64,000 nt of DNA from Pseudomonas typographi (GTDB lineage Bacteria; Pseudomonadota; Gammaproteobacteria; Pseudomonadales; Pseudomonadaceae), in the NCBI RefSeq assembly GCF_014694385.1, contig NZ_JAAOCA010000008.1:124001-188000 (forward strand). Reading direction: 5' to 3'. This document shows positions 16,700 to 26,449 of the stretch, piece by piece (position 1 is the stretch's first letter; every line of letters begins with the position of its first letter). The notes beneath the pieces are model-generated. The model worked only from the letters and a program-made list of their open reading frames with translations. It was not told where the DNA came from and made no database searches. The translations under genes and the position numbers were made by a program.

Positions 16700-17692
16700 T
16701 CAAAAGCTGTGAGCGTACCGAACCTGGATTGCCATATTCGTTCGCGATCGATTCTTAACGTCCACCTCTTTAAAGGTGTTAAGCCAAAACCCTTGTGCTT
16801 CGCTGACTTTCCAGAACGCGCCAGGGCCTATGCCCAAGACGGTTTCCCGAGAGCTGGGCAAGCGGCTGCCATTGACTTTGTCATCGGACAGTTGTTTGAA
16901 GTAGTAGCCATTAATACCCACTGATAGGTTCGGTATAACCGCGTAGGAAACCGTGAAGTTACTCCATGCGGCCTGGCCGGCCTGGGTATGGCGTACGGGC
17001 TGCCCGTTGAAAAACTGGGCTGAACTGCTAGCAGGGTCTTTATTCTTGAAATTATAGAGGTAATGAAGCCGCCCGCTAACTTCCCAGCGCGGTGCGGACA
17101 TCCAGGTGGCCGCCCAATACGGGTTTAATGAATAGAAATTCGAACCTTGGTTCAAGTCCTTATGCTTGTCGTATTTGCCAGTTGGCAGCACCGTGTCGAA
17201 CGCTACACGCTGGACGAAAACCGGGCGCCCGTGGCTGTCGACAATCGGATCAAACTGTACCTGGGGCCCTACGGTGATGTCGCCGAGGCCTGTTCCGTTA
17301 TCTTTGAGCTTGGCACCGTTATCACCAAAATCACCGTCAAGCGATATGATCGGAACCAGTAAGCTCCAGCCCAAATGCGCTCCACCTGCCATCGTGTTCG
17401 CAGAGTAGTAGCTCAACTGGTTGATCAAGGTGACGACATTGATTTTCGGGTTATCGAAGGCTTCGTTATTTTTGCCACGGTTATCCTTCATGCTCCTCGC
17501 CGTGCTGAACTTCAGGTAGGTCAGATGCGACAGCCCGGGAGGCCCTGCGAAGCCATCGTAAAAGCTGGTGCCGCCGAGGTTGATGCCACTGGGCTCACTC
17601 ACTGAGGGGGGCGCTGGGCCGTCGGCGGCCTGGGCGGTGAACGATGCGAAGCTGAGTACCAGGCATGCGGGTAGGGATTTGGTCGGACTCAT
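16700..17692 (-). CDS. Outer-membrane transporter-like protein (phenol_MetA_deg/SphA type)
   Basis: 330 aa. A signal peptide is visible from ATG 17692 (hydrophobic core PACLVLSFASF, cleavage near AQAAD). The start at 17737 adds 15 polar residues but has a stronger ribosome site (GGGGGT), so it remains possible. The mature protein is rich in aromatic beta-strand segments and ends in IQVRYAHSF, with the terminal Phe of outer-membrane barrels. The pattern NPYWAATWMSAPRWEVSGRL and LPTGKYDKHKDLNQGSNFYS is typical of the phenol_MetA_deg (PF13557) family, found in gene clusters for hydrophobic or aromatic compounds. Probable role: passage of a substrate through the outer membrane. Confidence 0.8.
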   Translation of the reverse strand: MSPTKSLPACLVLSFASFTAQAADGPAPPSVSEPSGINLGGTSFYDGFAGPPGLSHLTYLKFSTARSMKDNRGKNNEAFDNPKINVVTLINQLSYYSANTMAGGAHLGWSLLVPIISLDGDFGDNGAKLKDNGTGLGDITVGPQVQFDPIVDSHGRPVFVQRVAFDTVLPTGKYDKHKDLNQGSNFYSLNPYWAATWMSAPRWEVSGRLHYLYNFKNKDPASSSAQFFNGQPVRHTQAGQAAWSNFTVSYAVIPNLSVGINGYYFKQLSDDKVNGSRLPSSRETVLGIGPGAFWKVSEAQGFWLNTFKEVDVKNRSRTNMAIQVRYAHSF

Positions 17693-18031
17693 CGAGGTGG
17701 CTCTATTCTTGGAATTGTGAGCTAGGGTTTTTCCCATTACCCCCGACTTTAAGCGCTCGCCGTTCGGAATACTTGCGCGAGGCAGCCAACGTTGACTGAG
17801 CGCGCCAGCACGCTGAGCGAACGCGAGGCTGCCGGTAGAAACACCCTGGCCGCCCCCTACACCCGGTCGTTTTGACGTTCGTGCCGGCGGCGCTGCCTAT
17901 GGTGCAGATGAGTAAACCGGCCATGGCGTGCGCGCGCCGCCTATTCGCACAAAGAAAGCCATGCAGCACGCCGGAATTCGCGCCAATAGCAGCTCGAGAT
18001 CGGTTGTATCACTAAATAGTCAGCCGCCCCG
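17693..18031. other. Gene-free stretch between outer-membrane protein and LysR gene
   Basis: 339 bases, GC-rich with mixed codon bias in all frames. No ORF with a ribosome site or family resemblance was found. It probably holds the promoter of the minus-strand transport pair near 17700-17760 and the 3' end of the lysR transcript. Confidence 0.4.
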
Positions 18032-18937
18032 TTACCCACACAGCGGCGACAGCTCTCGCAACATCACTTCACGGGCACATTGCGCAAAACGGCTAACTAA
18101 CCTTGACTGCGGGTGGTGCGACGGAAACAGAAGGCCAATCACCACCGGAATGCTTTCAGTGAATGGGCGAGATTCGATGCTATTAATGATCGCCTCCTCA
18201 AATGCGGCGACCGGGTTTATCAAGCTTACGCCCATACCGGCACCCACCAGCGCGCATATCGACGAACCAAGGCTCGCTTCGGCAACGATGAGCCGGTTGA
18301 CCCCCGCTTCGGCGAAGATGTGATCGATACGCCCCCGCACTGGGCTTGCGCTGGGGAATGAGACATAGCGTTCGTTGGCGAAATCCTGTGGTGCAATGCG
18401 CTCCAAATGTGCGAAGCGATGGCCTTTGGGGAACACGGCCACGCAGTTTGACGTGATCACAGGGTCGACGAAGATGCCGGGTGTCTGATCGTAGAGCATG
18501 GCCAGGCCGGTACTGCACATTCCGGAACGGATCCATTCGTTGACGGTGCTTTCGTTGCCGGACTGGATCGTCACCATCACGTCTGGGAACTCCACTTTGA
18601 ACCGCGCCACCGCCCTTGCCATCAACCCGCCTGCGAGCCGGGGCATCGCCGCGAGCACTAAGCGATCCTTGCCGAAAGAGCGAATCACCGCCGCGGCTGA
18701 TTCCAAGCTGCTCAGGCCGGCAAAGGTTTTTTCAACCTCCGCATAGAATCGCTCCCCGTCCAATGTCGGCTTGAGTTTGGAGCCATGCCGCTCGAATAAC
18801 GGGAACTGGGTGAGGCCTTCGAGTTGGCCGATCAGGCGGCTGACTTGCGGTTGGGAGGTGTGTAGCTTGCGCGCCGCAGTCGTCATCGAACCGGTCAACA
18901 TAATCGCGCGAAATGCTTCGATCTGGCGGAGCTTCAT
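18032..18937 (-). CDS. LysR-family transcriptional regulator 1
   Basis: 301 aa. The N-terminal winged helix MKLRQIEAFRAIMLTGSMTTAARKLHTSQPQVSRLIGQLE is standard LysR; the remainder is the periplasmic-binding-like effector domain. ATG 18937 was chosen because GAAGG lies just upstream; the ATG five codons earlier (18952) lacks it. It is divergent from the ABC importer at 19100, with 162 bases between them, so it probably controls that importer and the threonine-aldolase-like gene. The effector may be the transported amino acid; this is inference. Confidence 0.93.
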   Translation of the reverse strand: MKLRQIEAFRAIMLTGSMTTAARKLHTSQPQVSRLIGQLEGLTQFPLFERHGSKLKPTLDGERFYAEVEKTFAGLSSLESAAAVIRSFGKDRLVLAAMPRLAGGLMARAVARFKVEFPDVMVTIQSGNESTVNEWIRSGMCSTGLAMLYDQTPGIFVDPVITSNCVAVFPKGHRFAHLERIAPQDFANERYVSFPSASPVRGRIDHIFAEAGVNRLIVAEASLGSSICALVGAGMGVSLINPVAAFEEAIINSIESRPFTESIPVVIGLLFPSHHPQSRLVSRFAQCAREVMLRELSPLCG

Positions 18938-19099
18938 GTGACCTTCGTTCATATCAAACCGGTATCTAGGAATACGTAAGAGGTATTGGGCTTAACGATA
19001 TTCTTCGCGGATACTTTTGGCCACTACCGATCTCCTGCTCTCGGTCAGTTCGCGACACCAGATGAAGCTGTTCTATGTTTCGATTACCGAGGAAGGAAA

Positions 19100-20002
19100 A
19101 TGAAAACGCTATTTGCTGCTGCCGCACTCGCGGCATCGATACTCAGTGCGCATGCGTTCGCCGATGGGCGAATCGACAGAATCCGAGAGTCGGGCGCCAT
19201 TACCCTGGGCTATCCCGAGAGCTCGGTGCCTTTCGGGTTTCTTGATGCCCAGCAGAAACCCGTGGGTTATACCGTTGAAATCTGCGAAGCCGTTGCCAAG
19301 AAAATACAGGCCTCGCTCGGGCTGAAATCGCTACAGGTGCACTACAATCCCACGGCCTCGGCGACGCGTATTCCGTTGTTGGCCAATGGCACGATTGATC
19401 TTGAGTGCGGCAATACCACCAATAAAGCTGACCGCCATGCCCTGGTGGCCTTCGCCCCCACGACCTTCGTTGCCCAAGTCGTATTGCTGGCTCGCAAGGA
19501 TGGCGGTGTAGACGTCAACGACTTGGCCTCGTTTCGTGGCAAGACTATTGCCGCACAAGCAGGCGGCCAGACATTCAAGTTGATTTCGATGCTCAACGCC
19601 GAGCACGGCTATGGTATTTCCGTCGCTGCGGCCAAGGACACGGCAGAAACCTTTCTGATGGTATCCAGTGGGCGAGCAGCCGGCTCTGCCAACGATGATG
19701 GATTGGCCTACGGTGCTGTTGCGGCGTCCAAGAACCCTGAGGATTTTGTAGTCGGTACCAAGGGCCTGGAGCTCGCACCTTATGGCATCCTGGAACCCAA
19801 GGACGACCCTGATTTCAAGAAGCTGGTAGACACCGCCGTGGTCGAGCTGATCAAAGATGGCACCGTTGCCGCACTGTACGACAAGTACTTTACCTCGCCG
19901 ATTCCGCCCCGCGGCATCAACCTGAATTACCCCATGAGCGACGCACTCAAGAAGGCATTGGCCAACCCTACCGATTCGCCTGACCCTGCGGCTTACGAGT
20001 AA
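19100..20002 (+). CDS. Periplasmic amino-acid binding protein, GltI-like
   Basis: 300 aa with a clear signal peptide (MKTLFAAAALAASILSAHAFA). ATG 19100 is preceded by AGGAAGG. The SBP_bac_3 pattern is complete: ESGAITLGYPESSVPFGFLD, PVGYTVEICEAVAKKI, and GTIDLECGNTTNKADRHALV, the last being typical of the GltI/AatJ glutamate-aspartate group. It supplies the two permeases and ATPase that follow directly. The downstream beta-hydroxy amino acid lyase suggests the ligand may be a beta-hydroxy amino acid instead of glutamate. Confidence 0.92.
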   Translation: MKTLFAAAALAASILSAHAFADGRIDRIRESGAITLGYPESSVPFGFLDAQQKPVGYTVEICEAVAKKIQASLGLKSLQVHYNPTASATRIPLLANGTIDLECGNTTNKADRHALVAFAPTTFVAQVVLLARKDGGVDVNDLASFRGKTIAAQAGGQTFKLISMLNAEHGYGISVAAAKDTAETFLMVSSGRAAGSANDDGLAYGAVAASKNPEDFVVGTKGLELAPYGILEPKDDPDFKKLVDTAVVELIKDGTVAALYDKYFTSPIPPRGINLNYPMSDALKKALANPTDSPDPAAYE

Positions 20003-20010
20003 GCGCCCCC

Positions 20011-20778
20011 ATGAACTACGACTGGAGCTGGACGGTCTTTGTTGATCTGTCTTCCAATGGCGTTGACACGTACTTATACACCCTACTGATGGGCGTCGGC
20101 TGGACGTTGGCCCTTTCACTGTCCGCGGGGGTTATTTCGCTGTTCTTCGGTTCGATCGTGGCCGTTCTGCGAACGGCGCCGTCCGTATGGCTTCATTTCA
20201 TCGGCACGGTTTACGTAGAGATATTTCGTAATATCCCACTGCTGGTGCAGATGTTTCTGTGGTACTTCGTCCTTCCGGAAGTATTGCCCAAAGACTGGGG
20301 TGATGCCTTGAAGCAGATGGGGCAACCTTGGGGGCAGTTCATACCCGCCGTGCTGTGCCTGAGCTTTTACGGCACCGCGCGATTGGCGGAAACGCTGCGT
20401 GCCGGCATCCAGTCGTTGCCGCGCGGGCAAGGGCAGGCCGGCACGGCAATGGGCCTGACGCCCCTTCAAGTGTATCGCTACGTGATCATGCCGCAGGCCT
20501 ATCGGATCGTGATACCGCCGCTGACCTCGGAGTTCATGGGGATCGTCAAATACTCGTCCGTAGCGTTGACCATTGGCCTTTTGGAGCTAACCGGCCAGGC
20601 GCGAGCAATGCAGGAGTTCAGTTTTCATATCTTCGAAGCCTTCTCGGCGGCCACGGCCGGTTACCTCGCAATCAATGGTTGTGTGGTTATGGCCATGCAT
20701 TACCTGGAGCGGCATTTCGCCCTGCCGGGAAGGATTGGCTGGAAGGCGCGGATGAAACTGAGTGGGAGCGCGTCATGA
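20011..20778 (+). CDS. Amino-acid ABC permease 1 (GltJ-like)
   Basis: 255 aa, His/Glu/Gln/Arg opine family permease. YVEIFRNIPLLVQMFLWYFVLP is the family hallmark in the first conserved helix pair, and TARLAETLRAGIQSLPRGQ GQAGTAMGLTP contains the EAA loop. It starts 8 bases after the binding-protein stop and overlaps the next permease by 4 bases (ATGA). With the next gene it should form the heterodimeric channel. Confidence 0.93.
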   Translation: MNYDWSWTVFVDLSSNGVDTYLYTLLMGVGWTLALSLSAGVISLFFGSIVAVLRTAPSVWLHFIGTVYVEIFRNIPLLVQMFLWYFVLPEVLPKDWGDALKQMGQPWGQFIPAVLCLSFYGTARLAETLRAGIQSLPRGQGQAGTAMGLTPLQVYRYVIMPQAYRIVIPPLTSEFMGIVKYSSVALTIGLLELTGQARAMQEFSFHIFEAFSAATAGYLAINGCVVMAMHYLERHFALPGRIGWKARMKLSGSAS

Positions 20779-21461
20779 ACTTCGATTTCAATGCCGTCAT
20801 TCAGGCCATCCCCTATCTGTTCGGCACGGGTATGACCTTCACCCTGACGTTGACCCTGGCCGCCGCCAGCATGGGGCTGGTGTTGGGGACACTGCTGGCA
20901 GTGATGCGCCTGTCGCCTTATCGGCTGGTGTCCGTACCCGCGGGCATCTATGTAAACACCCTGCGGTCGATTCCGCTGCTATTGGTGATTTTCTGGTTTT
21001 ATTTTCTGATGCCGTACATAGGTGCCTGGGTAACGGGCGCTTCACGGCCTATAAATATAGGTGCTTATAAGTCAGCGATTATTACATTCACGCTGTTCGA
21101 GGCCGCGTATTTTTGCGAAATCATGCGCGCCGGCATTCAGTCTGTATCGCGCGGCCAAATGGCCGCCGGGCTGGCCATCGGCCTGACGTATCGGCAGGCG
21201 ATGCAGAGCATCATCCTACCACAGGCCGTTCGCAATATGCTGCCGTCATTGGTCACGCGGGTGATTATCCTATTCCAAGATACTTCGCTGGTGTATGTGC
21301 TGTCGTTGACAGACTTCCTCGGCGCCGGCGCAAAAATCGGGCAGCGCGATGGCCGCCTGGTCGAGTTGTATCTGTTCGTCGCGCTGGTCTACTGGGTGAT
21401 CTGCTTCAGCGCCTCGCGGGTCGTTAAATTTCTTGAGCGAAGAACACGTGTCGCGCGCTGA
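20775..21461 (+). CDS. Amino-acid ABC permease 2 (GltK-like)
   Basis: 228 aa. ATG 20775 overlaps the previous stop. It shows the same family signatures: YVNTLRSIPLLLVIFWFYFLMP and EAAYFCEIMRAGIQSVSRGQ, with MAAGLAIGLTYRQAM as the coupling loop. It forms the second half of the GltJK-type membrane domain and lies 38 bases before the ATPase gene. Confidence 0.93.
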   Translation: MNFDFNAVIQAIPYLFGTGMTFTLTLTLAAASMGLVLGTLLAVMRLSPYRLVSVPAGIYVNTLRSIPLLLVIFWFYFLMPYIGAWVTGASRPINIGAYKSAIITFTLFEAAYFCEIMRAGIQSVSRGQMAAGLAIGLTYRQAMQSIILPQAVRNMLPSLVTRVIILFQDTSLVYVLSLTDFLGAGAKIGQRDGRLVELYLFVALVYWVICFSASRVVKFLERRTRVAR

Positions 21462-21499
21462 ACCATACATAAGTAATGCCAACCCAGCGGATGAAGCAG

Positions 21500-22234
21500 A
21501 TGATTGAATTCAATAACGTGAGCAAATGGTACGGCGAGTTTCAAGTGCTGGATAATTGCACCACGCATGTCAGTAAAGGTGAAGTGGTCGTGGTGTGCGG
21601 CCCCTCCGGCTCGGGTAAGTCGACCCTGATCAAGACCGTTAATGCATTGGAGCCGTTCGAAAAGGGCACCGTATGGGTGAACGGCATTAGCGTCGGCGAT
21701 GCAAAAACCGACCTGCCGAAATTGCGTGCGCGGGCGGGCATGGTCTTCCAGCATTTCGAACTGTTCCCGCACCTGTCGGTAACTGAAAACCTCTGCATGG
21801 GGCAGATCAAAGTCCTCAAGCGCAACCCCGAAGAGGCCAAGGCCAAAGCGCATGCGCTGCTGGATCGCGTTGGCCTGCTGGCGCACAAAGACAAACACCC
21901 CGGCATGCTCTCGGGCGGGCAGCAACAGCGTGTGGCCATCGCCCGTGCCTTGTCGATGGACCCAATGGTGATGCTGTTCGACGAGCCGACTTCGGCGCTC
22001 GACCCCGAGATGGTCAATGAGGTGCTCGATGTGATGAGCGACCTGGCCCGTGAAGGCATGACCATGATGGTGGTGACCCATGAAATGGGCTTTGCTCGCC
22101 GTGTGGCCGACCGGGTGATTTTCATGGATGGCGGCAAGATTATTGAAGACTGCGCCACCTCTGAGTTTTTCGATAACGCCGACGCGCGTAGCGAGCGCAC
22201 CCGGCTGTTCCTTTCCAAAATCCTCCAGCATTAA
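21500..22234 (+). CDS. Amino-acid ABC ATPase (GltL/GlnQ-like)
   Basis: 244 aa from ATG 21500 ([17 protein letters not shown], the usual GlnQ-type start); in-frame ATGs at 21491 and 21476 are alternatives. Walker [10 protein letters not shown] is at 34-42, signature LSGGQQQR near 137, Walker [15 protein letters not shown], and the His switch in VTHEMGFAR. It powers the importer 19100-21461. The lyase gene follows after 11 bases, so import and catabolism are co-transcribed. Confidence 0.94.
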   Translation: MIEFNNVSKWYGEFQVLDNCTTHVSKGEVVVVCGPSGSGKSTLIKTVNALEPFEKGTVWVNGISVGDAKTDLPKLRARAGMVFQHFELFPHLSVTENLCMGQIKVLKRNPEEAKAKAHALLDRVGLLAHKDKHPGMLSGGQQQRVAIARALSMDPMVMLFDEPTSALDPEMVNEVLDVMSDLAREGMTMMVVTHEMGFARRVADRVIFMDGGKIIEDCATSEFFDNADARSERTRLFLSKILQH

Positions 22235-22245
22235 CAGGGTTTCTC

Positions 22246-23322
22246 ATGTCTGCTTTGAATGCTCACGACGGTGGGGCCGGCATAACGACGCCGGTCGATT
22301 TGCGCAGCGATACGGTCACCCGCCCCACCCAGGAAATGTACGAGGCCATGCGGGCCGCGCCAATCGGTGACGATGGCCTGGACTTCGACCCCTCAGTGCG
22401 TGCGCTGGAAGAAGGCGTTGCTGGCCTGTTGGGTAAAGAGCAAGGCTTATTCGTGCCAAGTTGCACCATGGCCAATTTGCTGGCGGTGTTGGCACAGACC
22501 GGCCGCAGCGAACAGGTTCTGTTGGAGTCGACCGCGCACATGTTTACCTCCGAGCGTGGCGCAGCCACGTTTACAGGGTTGTTTTATCTCGGCGTCCGTG
22601 GGCAGCGCGGTGCGATGAACCTTAACGAGGCCGAAGACGCGCTCAAAGGCGGCACGCACAAATTGCACACCGGGCTACTGGCCATGGAGACCTCACACAA
22701 CAATGCCGGCGGTACCGTACCTGCGTTGGACCACATGGCGGCGGTGTACCGAATGGCGGAATCGCGCGGGGTGCCCGTGCATCTTGATGGCGCGCGGTTG
22801 TTCAATGCGGCGGTGGCCTTGGGCGTGGCTGCCGAGGAAATGGCGGCAAGCGCCGATACGGTTTCGGTGTGTTTGTCCAAAGGGCTGAGCGCCCCTGTCG
22901 GGGCCGTGTTGGTTGGCCCCTCGGCTACGCTGGCACGCGCGCGCCGGCTGCGGCGTATGCTGGGTGGCACCCAGCGCCAGGCTGGAATCATGGCGGCGGC
23001 GGGGCTGTATGCGGTGCAAAACATGGTAACGCGCCTGAGCGATGACCACCGGCACGCGTTAATGCTCAGCACCCAGATCAACCAGTTGGGCCTTGCGATC
23101 AGCGCTTCGCAGCCGCAGACCAATATCGTTCAAGTGGATATTTCCAAAACCGGGCTCGATAGCCTCACGTGGGTCGATAACCTAGAACGCGCGGGCTTGC
23201 GGGTGCGCCCTTGGGGGGCCGATCGGCTGCGCTGTGTGACCCATCGGCATATCGACGATGACGATATTCACAGGGCGGTGCAATGCTTCCGAGCCGTATT
23301 GAAGACGGGGCCCGATGCGTGA
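22246..23322 (+). CDS. ltaE: Threonine-aldolase-type PLP lyase
   Basis: 358 aa, fold-type I PLP enzyme of the beta-eliminating lyase (PF01212) family. Motifs are DLRSDTVTRPTQEMYEAM at the start, the pyridine-ring His/Asp region ETSHNNAGG and VHLDGARLFNA, and the Schiff-base lysine K212 in SVCLSKGLSAPVG. Low-specificity L-threonine aldolases split L-threonine, allo-threonine and phenylserine-type beta-hydroxy amino acids into glycine and an aldehyde. It ends the operon that starts with the GltI-like binding protein, so it probably degrades the imported compound. The real substrate and stereochemistry are open. Confidence 0.88.
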   Translation: MSALNAHDGGAGITTPVDLRSDTVTRPTQEMYEAMRAAPIGDDGLDFDPSVRALEEGVAGLLGKEQGLFVPSCTMANLLAVLAQTGRSEQVLLESTAHMFTSERGAATFTGLFYLGVRGQRGAMNLNEAEDALKGGTHKLHTGLLAMETSHNNAGGTVPALDHMAAVYRMAESRGVPVHLDGARLFNAAVALGVAAEEMAASADTVSVCLSKGLSAPVGAVLVGPSATLARARRLRRMLGGTQRQAGIMAAAGLYAVQNMVTRLSDDHRHALMLSTQINQLGLAISASQPQTNIVQVDISKTGLDSLTWVDNLERAGLRVRPWGADRLRCVTHRHIDDDDIHRAVQCFRAVLKTGPDA

Positions 23323-23334
23323 CGGACCCTTGGC

Positions 23335-24249
23335 TTATGGCGAGAGATGCTTGTGTACCGCCTTCAAATCCTTGGCCAATTGAATACGCAACGCCGCGAT
23401 CAACTTGCGAGCATTCTCGGCCAGTGGCCGCCCCGGCCTGAACAGCAAAAGGCTTCTGAATTTTACATCCAGTTCGAAGGGGCGTATGGCCAACCCGCGG
23501 TCGATGAAGTCCACCACCGCCAGCGGGTTGACGAAGCCGATGCCGATACCGCGCAATGCCATCTCGCAGATCGTGTGGGCATAAGCGGTTTCGACACGGA
23601 TATCGAGCGCGATGCCTTGTGGCTCCAAGGCCATTTCCAGGCGCCGGCGGCTGCTGTCTTCGGGGTTCAACGCGAGGAAGTCATGCTCTGCCAAATCGGC
23701 GGCAGTGATGGTTTTACGCGCTGCCAGAGGATGCCCCGGCGGCAGCGCAATAACACCGGGTACATCAAGAAACTCCGAATGCTCCAGCCCCATGACCGGC
23801 ATCTCATCGGCCATCAGGCCGAAGTCGCAGTGCCCGGCGGATACCTCCTGATGCACCTCACGGGAGCTGAGCACTCGCAGCGATACCCGCACATCACGCT
23901 GCTTCAGGCCGAACGCAGCCAATGCCCGAGGCATGAAGGCATTGCCGATCACCGGGTGGGTAGCCACTGCCAGGCTGCCGGTACCGAACTGTTTAAGGCT
24001 CTTGATACGGTGCTCGATCGCCTCCATGCCCACGAACAGCTTATCGACGTCGACCATCAGCGCGTGGGCTTCCTGGGTCGGTATCAGGCGGCCGCGTATT
24101 CGCTGGAACAGCTCCAGGCCCGCGCTGGTTTCCAGCTTGCGAATCGACTGGCTCACCGCCGGTTGGGAGATACCCAGCACGTTGGCGGCCTTACTGGTGC
24201 TACCGGCATTCATCACCACGCGGAACACCTCGATGTCGCGGATACCCAT
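23335..24249 (-). CDS. LysR-family transcriptional regulator 2
   Basis: 304 aa from ATG 24249 (MGIRDIEVFRVVMNAGSTS). The HTH region is SKAANVLGISQPAVSQSIRKLE, followed by a LysR substrate domain. A longer frame upstream to 24345 would run through the divergent promoter and is unlikely. It is convergent with ltaE (12 bases apart) and divergent from the cystathionine-beta-lyase-type gene, so it likely controls the second lyase/importer module. Confidence 0.93.
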   Translation of the reverse strand: MGIRDIEVFRVVMNAGSTSKAANVLGISQPAVSQSIRKLETSAGLELFQRIRGRLIPTQEAHALMVDVDKLFVGMEAIEHRIKSLKQFGTGSLAVATHPVIGNAFMPRALAAFGLKQRDVRVSLRVLSSREVHQEVSAGHCDFGLMADEMPVMGLEHSEFLDVPGVIALPPGHPLAARKTITAADLAEHDFLALNPEDSSRRRLEMALEPQGIALDIRVETAYAHTICEMALRGIGIGFVNPLAVVDFIDRGLAIRPFELDVKFRSLLLFRPGRPLAENARKLIAALRIQLAKDLKAVHKHLSP

Positions 24250-24359
24250 GTCGAACCTATAAGCCTGGCTTATCGAGTTAATAATCCTAAAGCTAGCCGG
24301 CGGGTTGGGTCTACACAACAATGGACCTATCTTCTCGAACAGCACCCAGGCAGCCGCTC

Positions 24360-25511
24360 ATGAAAACCAAGGCCCCCGCCGGCAACCCTTATGCAAGCTT
24401 GTCCACGCCGGTATGGCGCGGCTCGACCGTGGTATTCGACAACTTCGAAGATTTCGTTGGGCGCAAAAGCCGCCAGCCGGATGGCTATAGCTACGGCATC
24501 ACCGGCACCCCGACCGCGCGAGGCCTGGAAAAACACATCGCCGCACTGGAAGGCGCCCACCATTGCGTGGTCATGCCCTCGGGCGCATCGGCGTTGATCA
24601 CCACCGTAATGGCCTTCGTCCGTGGCGGCGACCACCTGCTGATTTCCGAATCCTGCTATGGCTCGCTGAAAACCTTTGGCCGCCTATGGCTGGCGAAAAT
24701 GGGCGTAGAGGTCGAGTTTTATCCACCGACCATCGATGCTGGCATCGGAGCGCTGATCCGCTCCAATACCAAGATGATCTGCATGGAAGCCCCAGGCACG
24801 GTGACGATGGAGATGCAGGACATCGATGCGATCACCGCCATCGCCAAACGCCGTGGTGTATTGACCATGATGGACAATACCTGGGCCAGCCCGCTGTTCT
24901 TCAAAGCCATCGAGCACGGCGTGGATTTCGTGGTACAGGCTGCCACCAAGTACTTCGGCGGCCATTCCGACCTGCTGATGGGCAGCGTTAGCCTCAATGA
25001 CGTCGAACACTACGGCGTACTGCGGGAAACCCAGAGCATCTTCGGCCAGGCCACCAGCCCCGAGGACTGCTTCCTGGTCGACCGCGGCCTGCAAACGTAT
25101 GAGCTGCGCCTCAAGGAACAAAGCCGTAAGGCCCTGAACGTGGCGCGTTGGCTGGAACAGCAAGCGCTAGTGAGCGAGGTGCTGTTCCCGGCGCTGGAGA
25201 GCCACCCCGGGCACCGCATCTGGCGCGAACAGTTCCAGGGCAGCGGCTGCCTGCTGTCGATCATCCTGCAAGCGCCAGCGCAAGAGGCCACCTTCGGTGC
25301 GTTCTTCAATGCATTGGAGCACTTCCCCATCGGCGCGAGCTGGGGCGGTACCCATAGCTTGATCGCCTATTACCCGGCTTCGCAGCAAACCTCGCGGCTG
25401 TATTCGCCCACCGACCAACCCATCGTCCGTATCTCGATTGGCCTGGAAGACGAAGCACTGCTGATCAGCGACCTGGCCAAAGCCTTGGAAGCGTATGGCC
25501 GCGCCCTTTGA
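24360..25511 (+). CDS. Cystathionine beta-lyase-type PLP enzyme
   Basis: 383 aa from ATG 24360; an in-frame ATG at 24321 would add 13 residues and cannot be excluded. Cys/Met metabolism PLP family (PF01053): YSYGITGTPTARGLEKHIAALEG near residue 43, MPSGASALITTVMAF, MDNTWASP, and the PLP lysine K197 in AATKYFGGHSD. MetC-type enzymes cleave cystathionine, cystine or S-substituted cysteines to pyruvate, ammonia and a thiol. The downstream genes import a polar amino acid, so the pair may use a cysteine S-conjugate or D-amino acid as sulfur or nitrogen source. The exact substrate is inference. Confidence 0.9.
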   Translation: MKTKAPAGNPYASLSTPVWRGSTVVFDNFEDFVGRKSRQPDGYSYGITGTPTARGLEKHIAALEGAHHCVVMPSGASALITTVMAFVRGGDHLLISESCYGSLKTFGRLWLAKMGVEVEFYPPTIDAGIGALIRSNTKMICMEAPGTVTMEMQDIDAITAIAKRRGVLTMMDNTWASPLFFKAIEHGVDFVVQAATKYFGGHSDLLMGSVSLNDVEHYGVLRETQSIFGQATSPEDCFLVDRGLQTYELRLKEQSRKALNVARWLEQQALVSEVLFPALESHPGHRIWREQFQGSGCLLSIILQAPAQEATFGAFFNALEHFPIGASWGGTHSLIAYYPASQQTSRLYSPTDQPIVRISIGLEDEALLISDLAKALEAYGRAL

Positions 25512-25620
25512 GCTATTCGGTAAGCGCTGCGAAAGACCGCGCTGCCCTCCCCTTTTAGCCCTGCCGTTATTCCAGTGAGCCTGCCCCGCAGGCCGCACAT
25601 CAACTCGAGGATGGATAACA

Positions 25621-26445
25621 ATGAAACCCAACGGCATTCGTACGGCGCTGGCCCTGTTCAGCGTGCTTGGCCTGGCTACCGCCGCCATGGCCCAGGACAG
25701 CCTGCAAACCCTGCGCGAGCGCGGCGTGATCCACATCGCCAATACCCAGTCGAGCCCGCCTTGGAGTTACCTGGGCAACGACAACCAGCCCGCCGGCTAC
25801 GATGTCGCGATGGCCAAGGAAGTTGCCAAGCGCATCGGCGTGGCAAACGTTGAGTTCATCGCCGATAACTTCAAGAACTTTGTCGAGGGGCTAAAGGCCG
25901 GGAAATACGACCTGGTGATGAACGATCTGACCCCGACGCCGGAACGCGAGAAGCAGGTGGACTTCGCCAGCGCCTACGGTGTGGAAGAATTCTTTATTTT
26001 CGTGCGCGAAGACAACGGCAGCGTTAAGAGCATCAAGGACATGCCCGGTCACTCTATCGGCGTGACCTCAGGCACCAGTAACGAGTTCTGGGCCCGCAAG
26101 CACATGGCCAACTCGGATATCCGCACCTACGAAAACGGCGGCCTGGTGTTCAACGACCTGGGTATCGGCCGCGTCGACGCCGTGCTTTCTTCACTGTTCG
26201 GCGGGGAGAAATACAAGAACGTGCAGAACCTGCCCATCAAGGCCGTCGGCGAGCCGTTAACCTACCAGTTGTCTGCGCCGGCAATGGCCAAAGGGCAGGA
26301 CGCGCTGCGTGAGGCGGTAAGCAAGGCCGTCGACGACATGATCAACGACGGCACCGTGGACGCCCTGGCCAAGCAGTGGATCGGCCCCGACTACCCAATG
26401 ACCAAGGGTATCGCCGCCGCGAAGGCTGAGCTGGCCGAGGAGTAA
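25621..26445 (+). CDS. Periplasmic amino-acid binding protein (FliY/cystine type)
   Basis: 274 aa, signal peptide with cleavage near ALA-type AAMAQ (residues 20-24). The SBP_bac_3 pattern includes PPWSYLGNDNQPAGYDVAMAKEVAKRIG, KYDLVMNDLTPTPEREKQVDFA and IGVTSGTSNEFWA. ATG 25621 follows GAGGATAACA. It lies 109 bases after the lyase gene and is followed by one permease and one ATPase. The ligand is probably a polar or sulfur amino acid, judging from the lyase. Confidence 0.92.
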   Translation: MKPNGIRTALALFSVLGLATAAMAQDSLQTLRERGVIHIANTQSSPPWSYLGNDNQPAGYDVAMAKEVAKRIGVANVEFIADNFKNFVEGLKAGKYDLVMNDLTPTPEREKQVDFASAYGVEEFFIFVREDNGSVKSIKDMPGHSIGVTSGTSNEFWARKHMANSDIRTYENGGLVFNDLGIGRVDAVLSSLFGGEKYKNVQNLPIKAVGEPLTYQLSAPAMAKGQDALREAVSKAVDDMINDGTVDALAKQWIGPDYPMTKGIAAAKAELAEE

Positions 26446-26449
26446 CGCC

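Noticed and set aside
23347..24363. 338-codon plus-strand ORF opposite LysR regulator 2
   Set aside because: The minus strand encodes an unmistakable LysR protein; the plus frame is compositional shadow.
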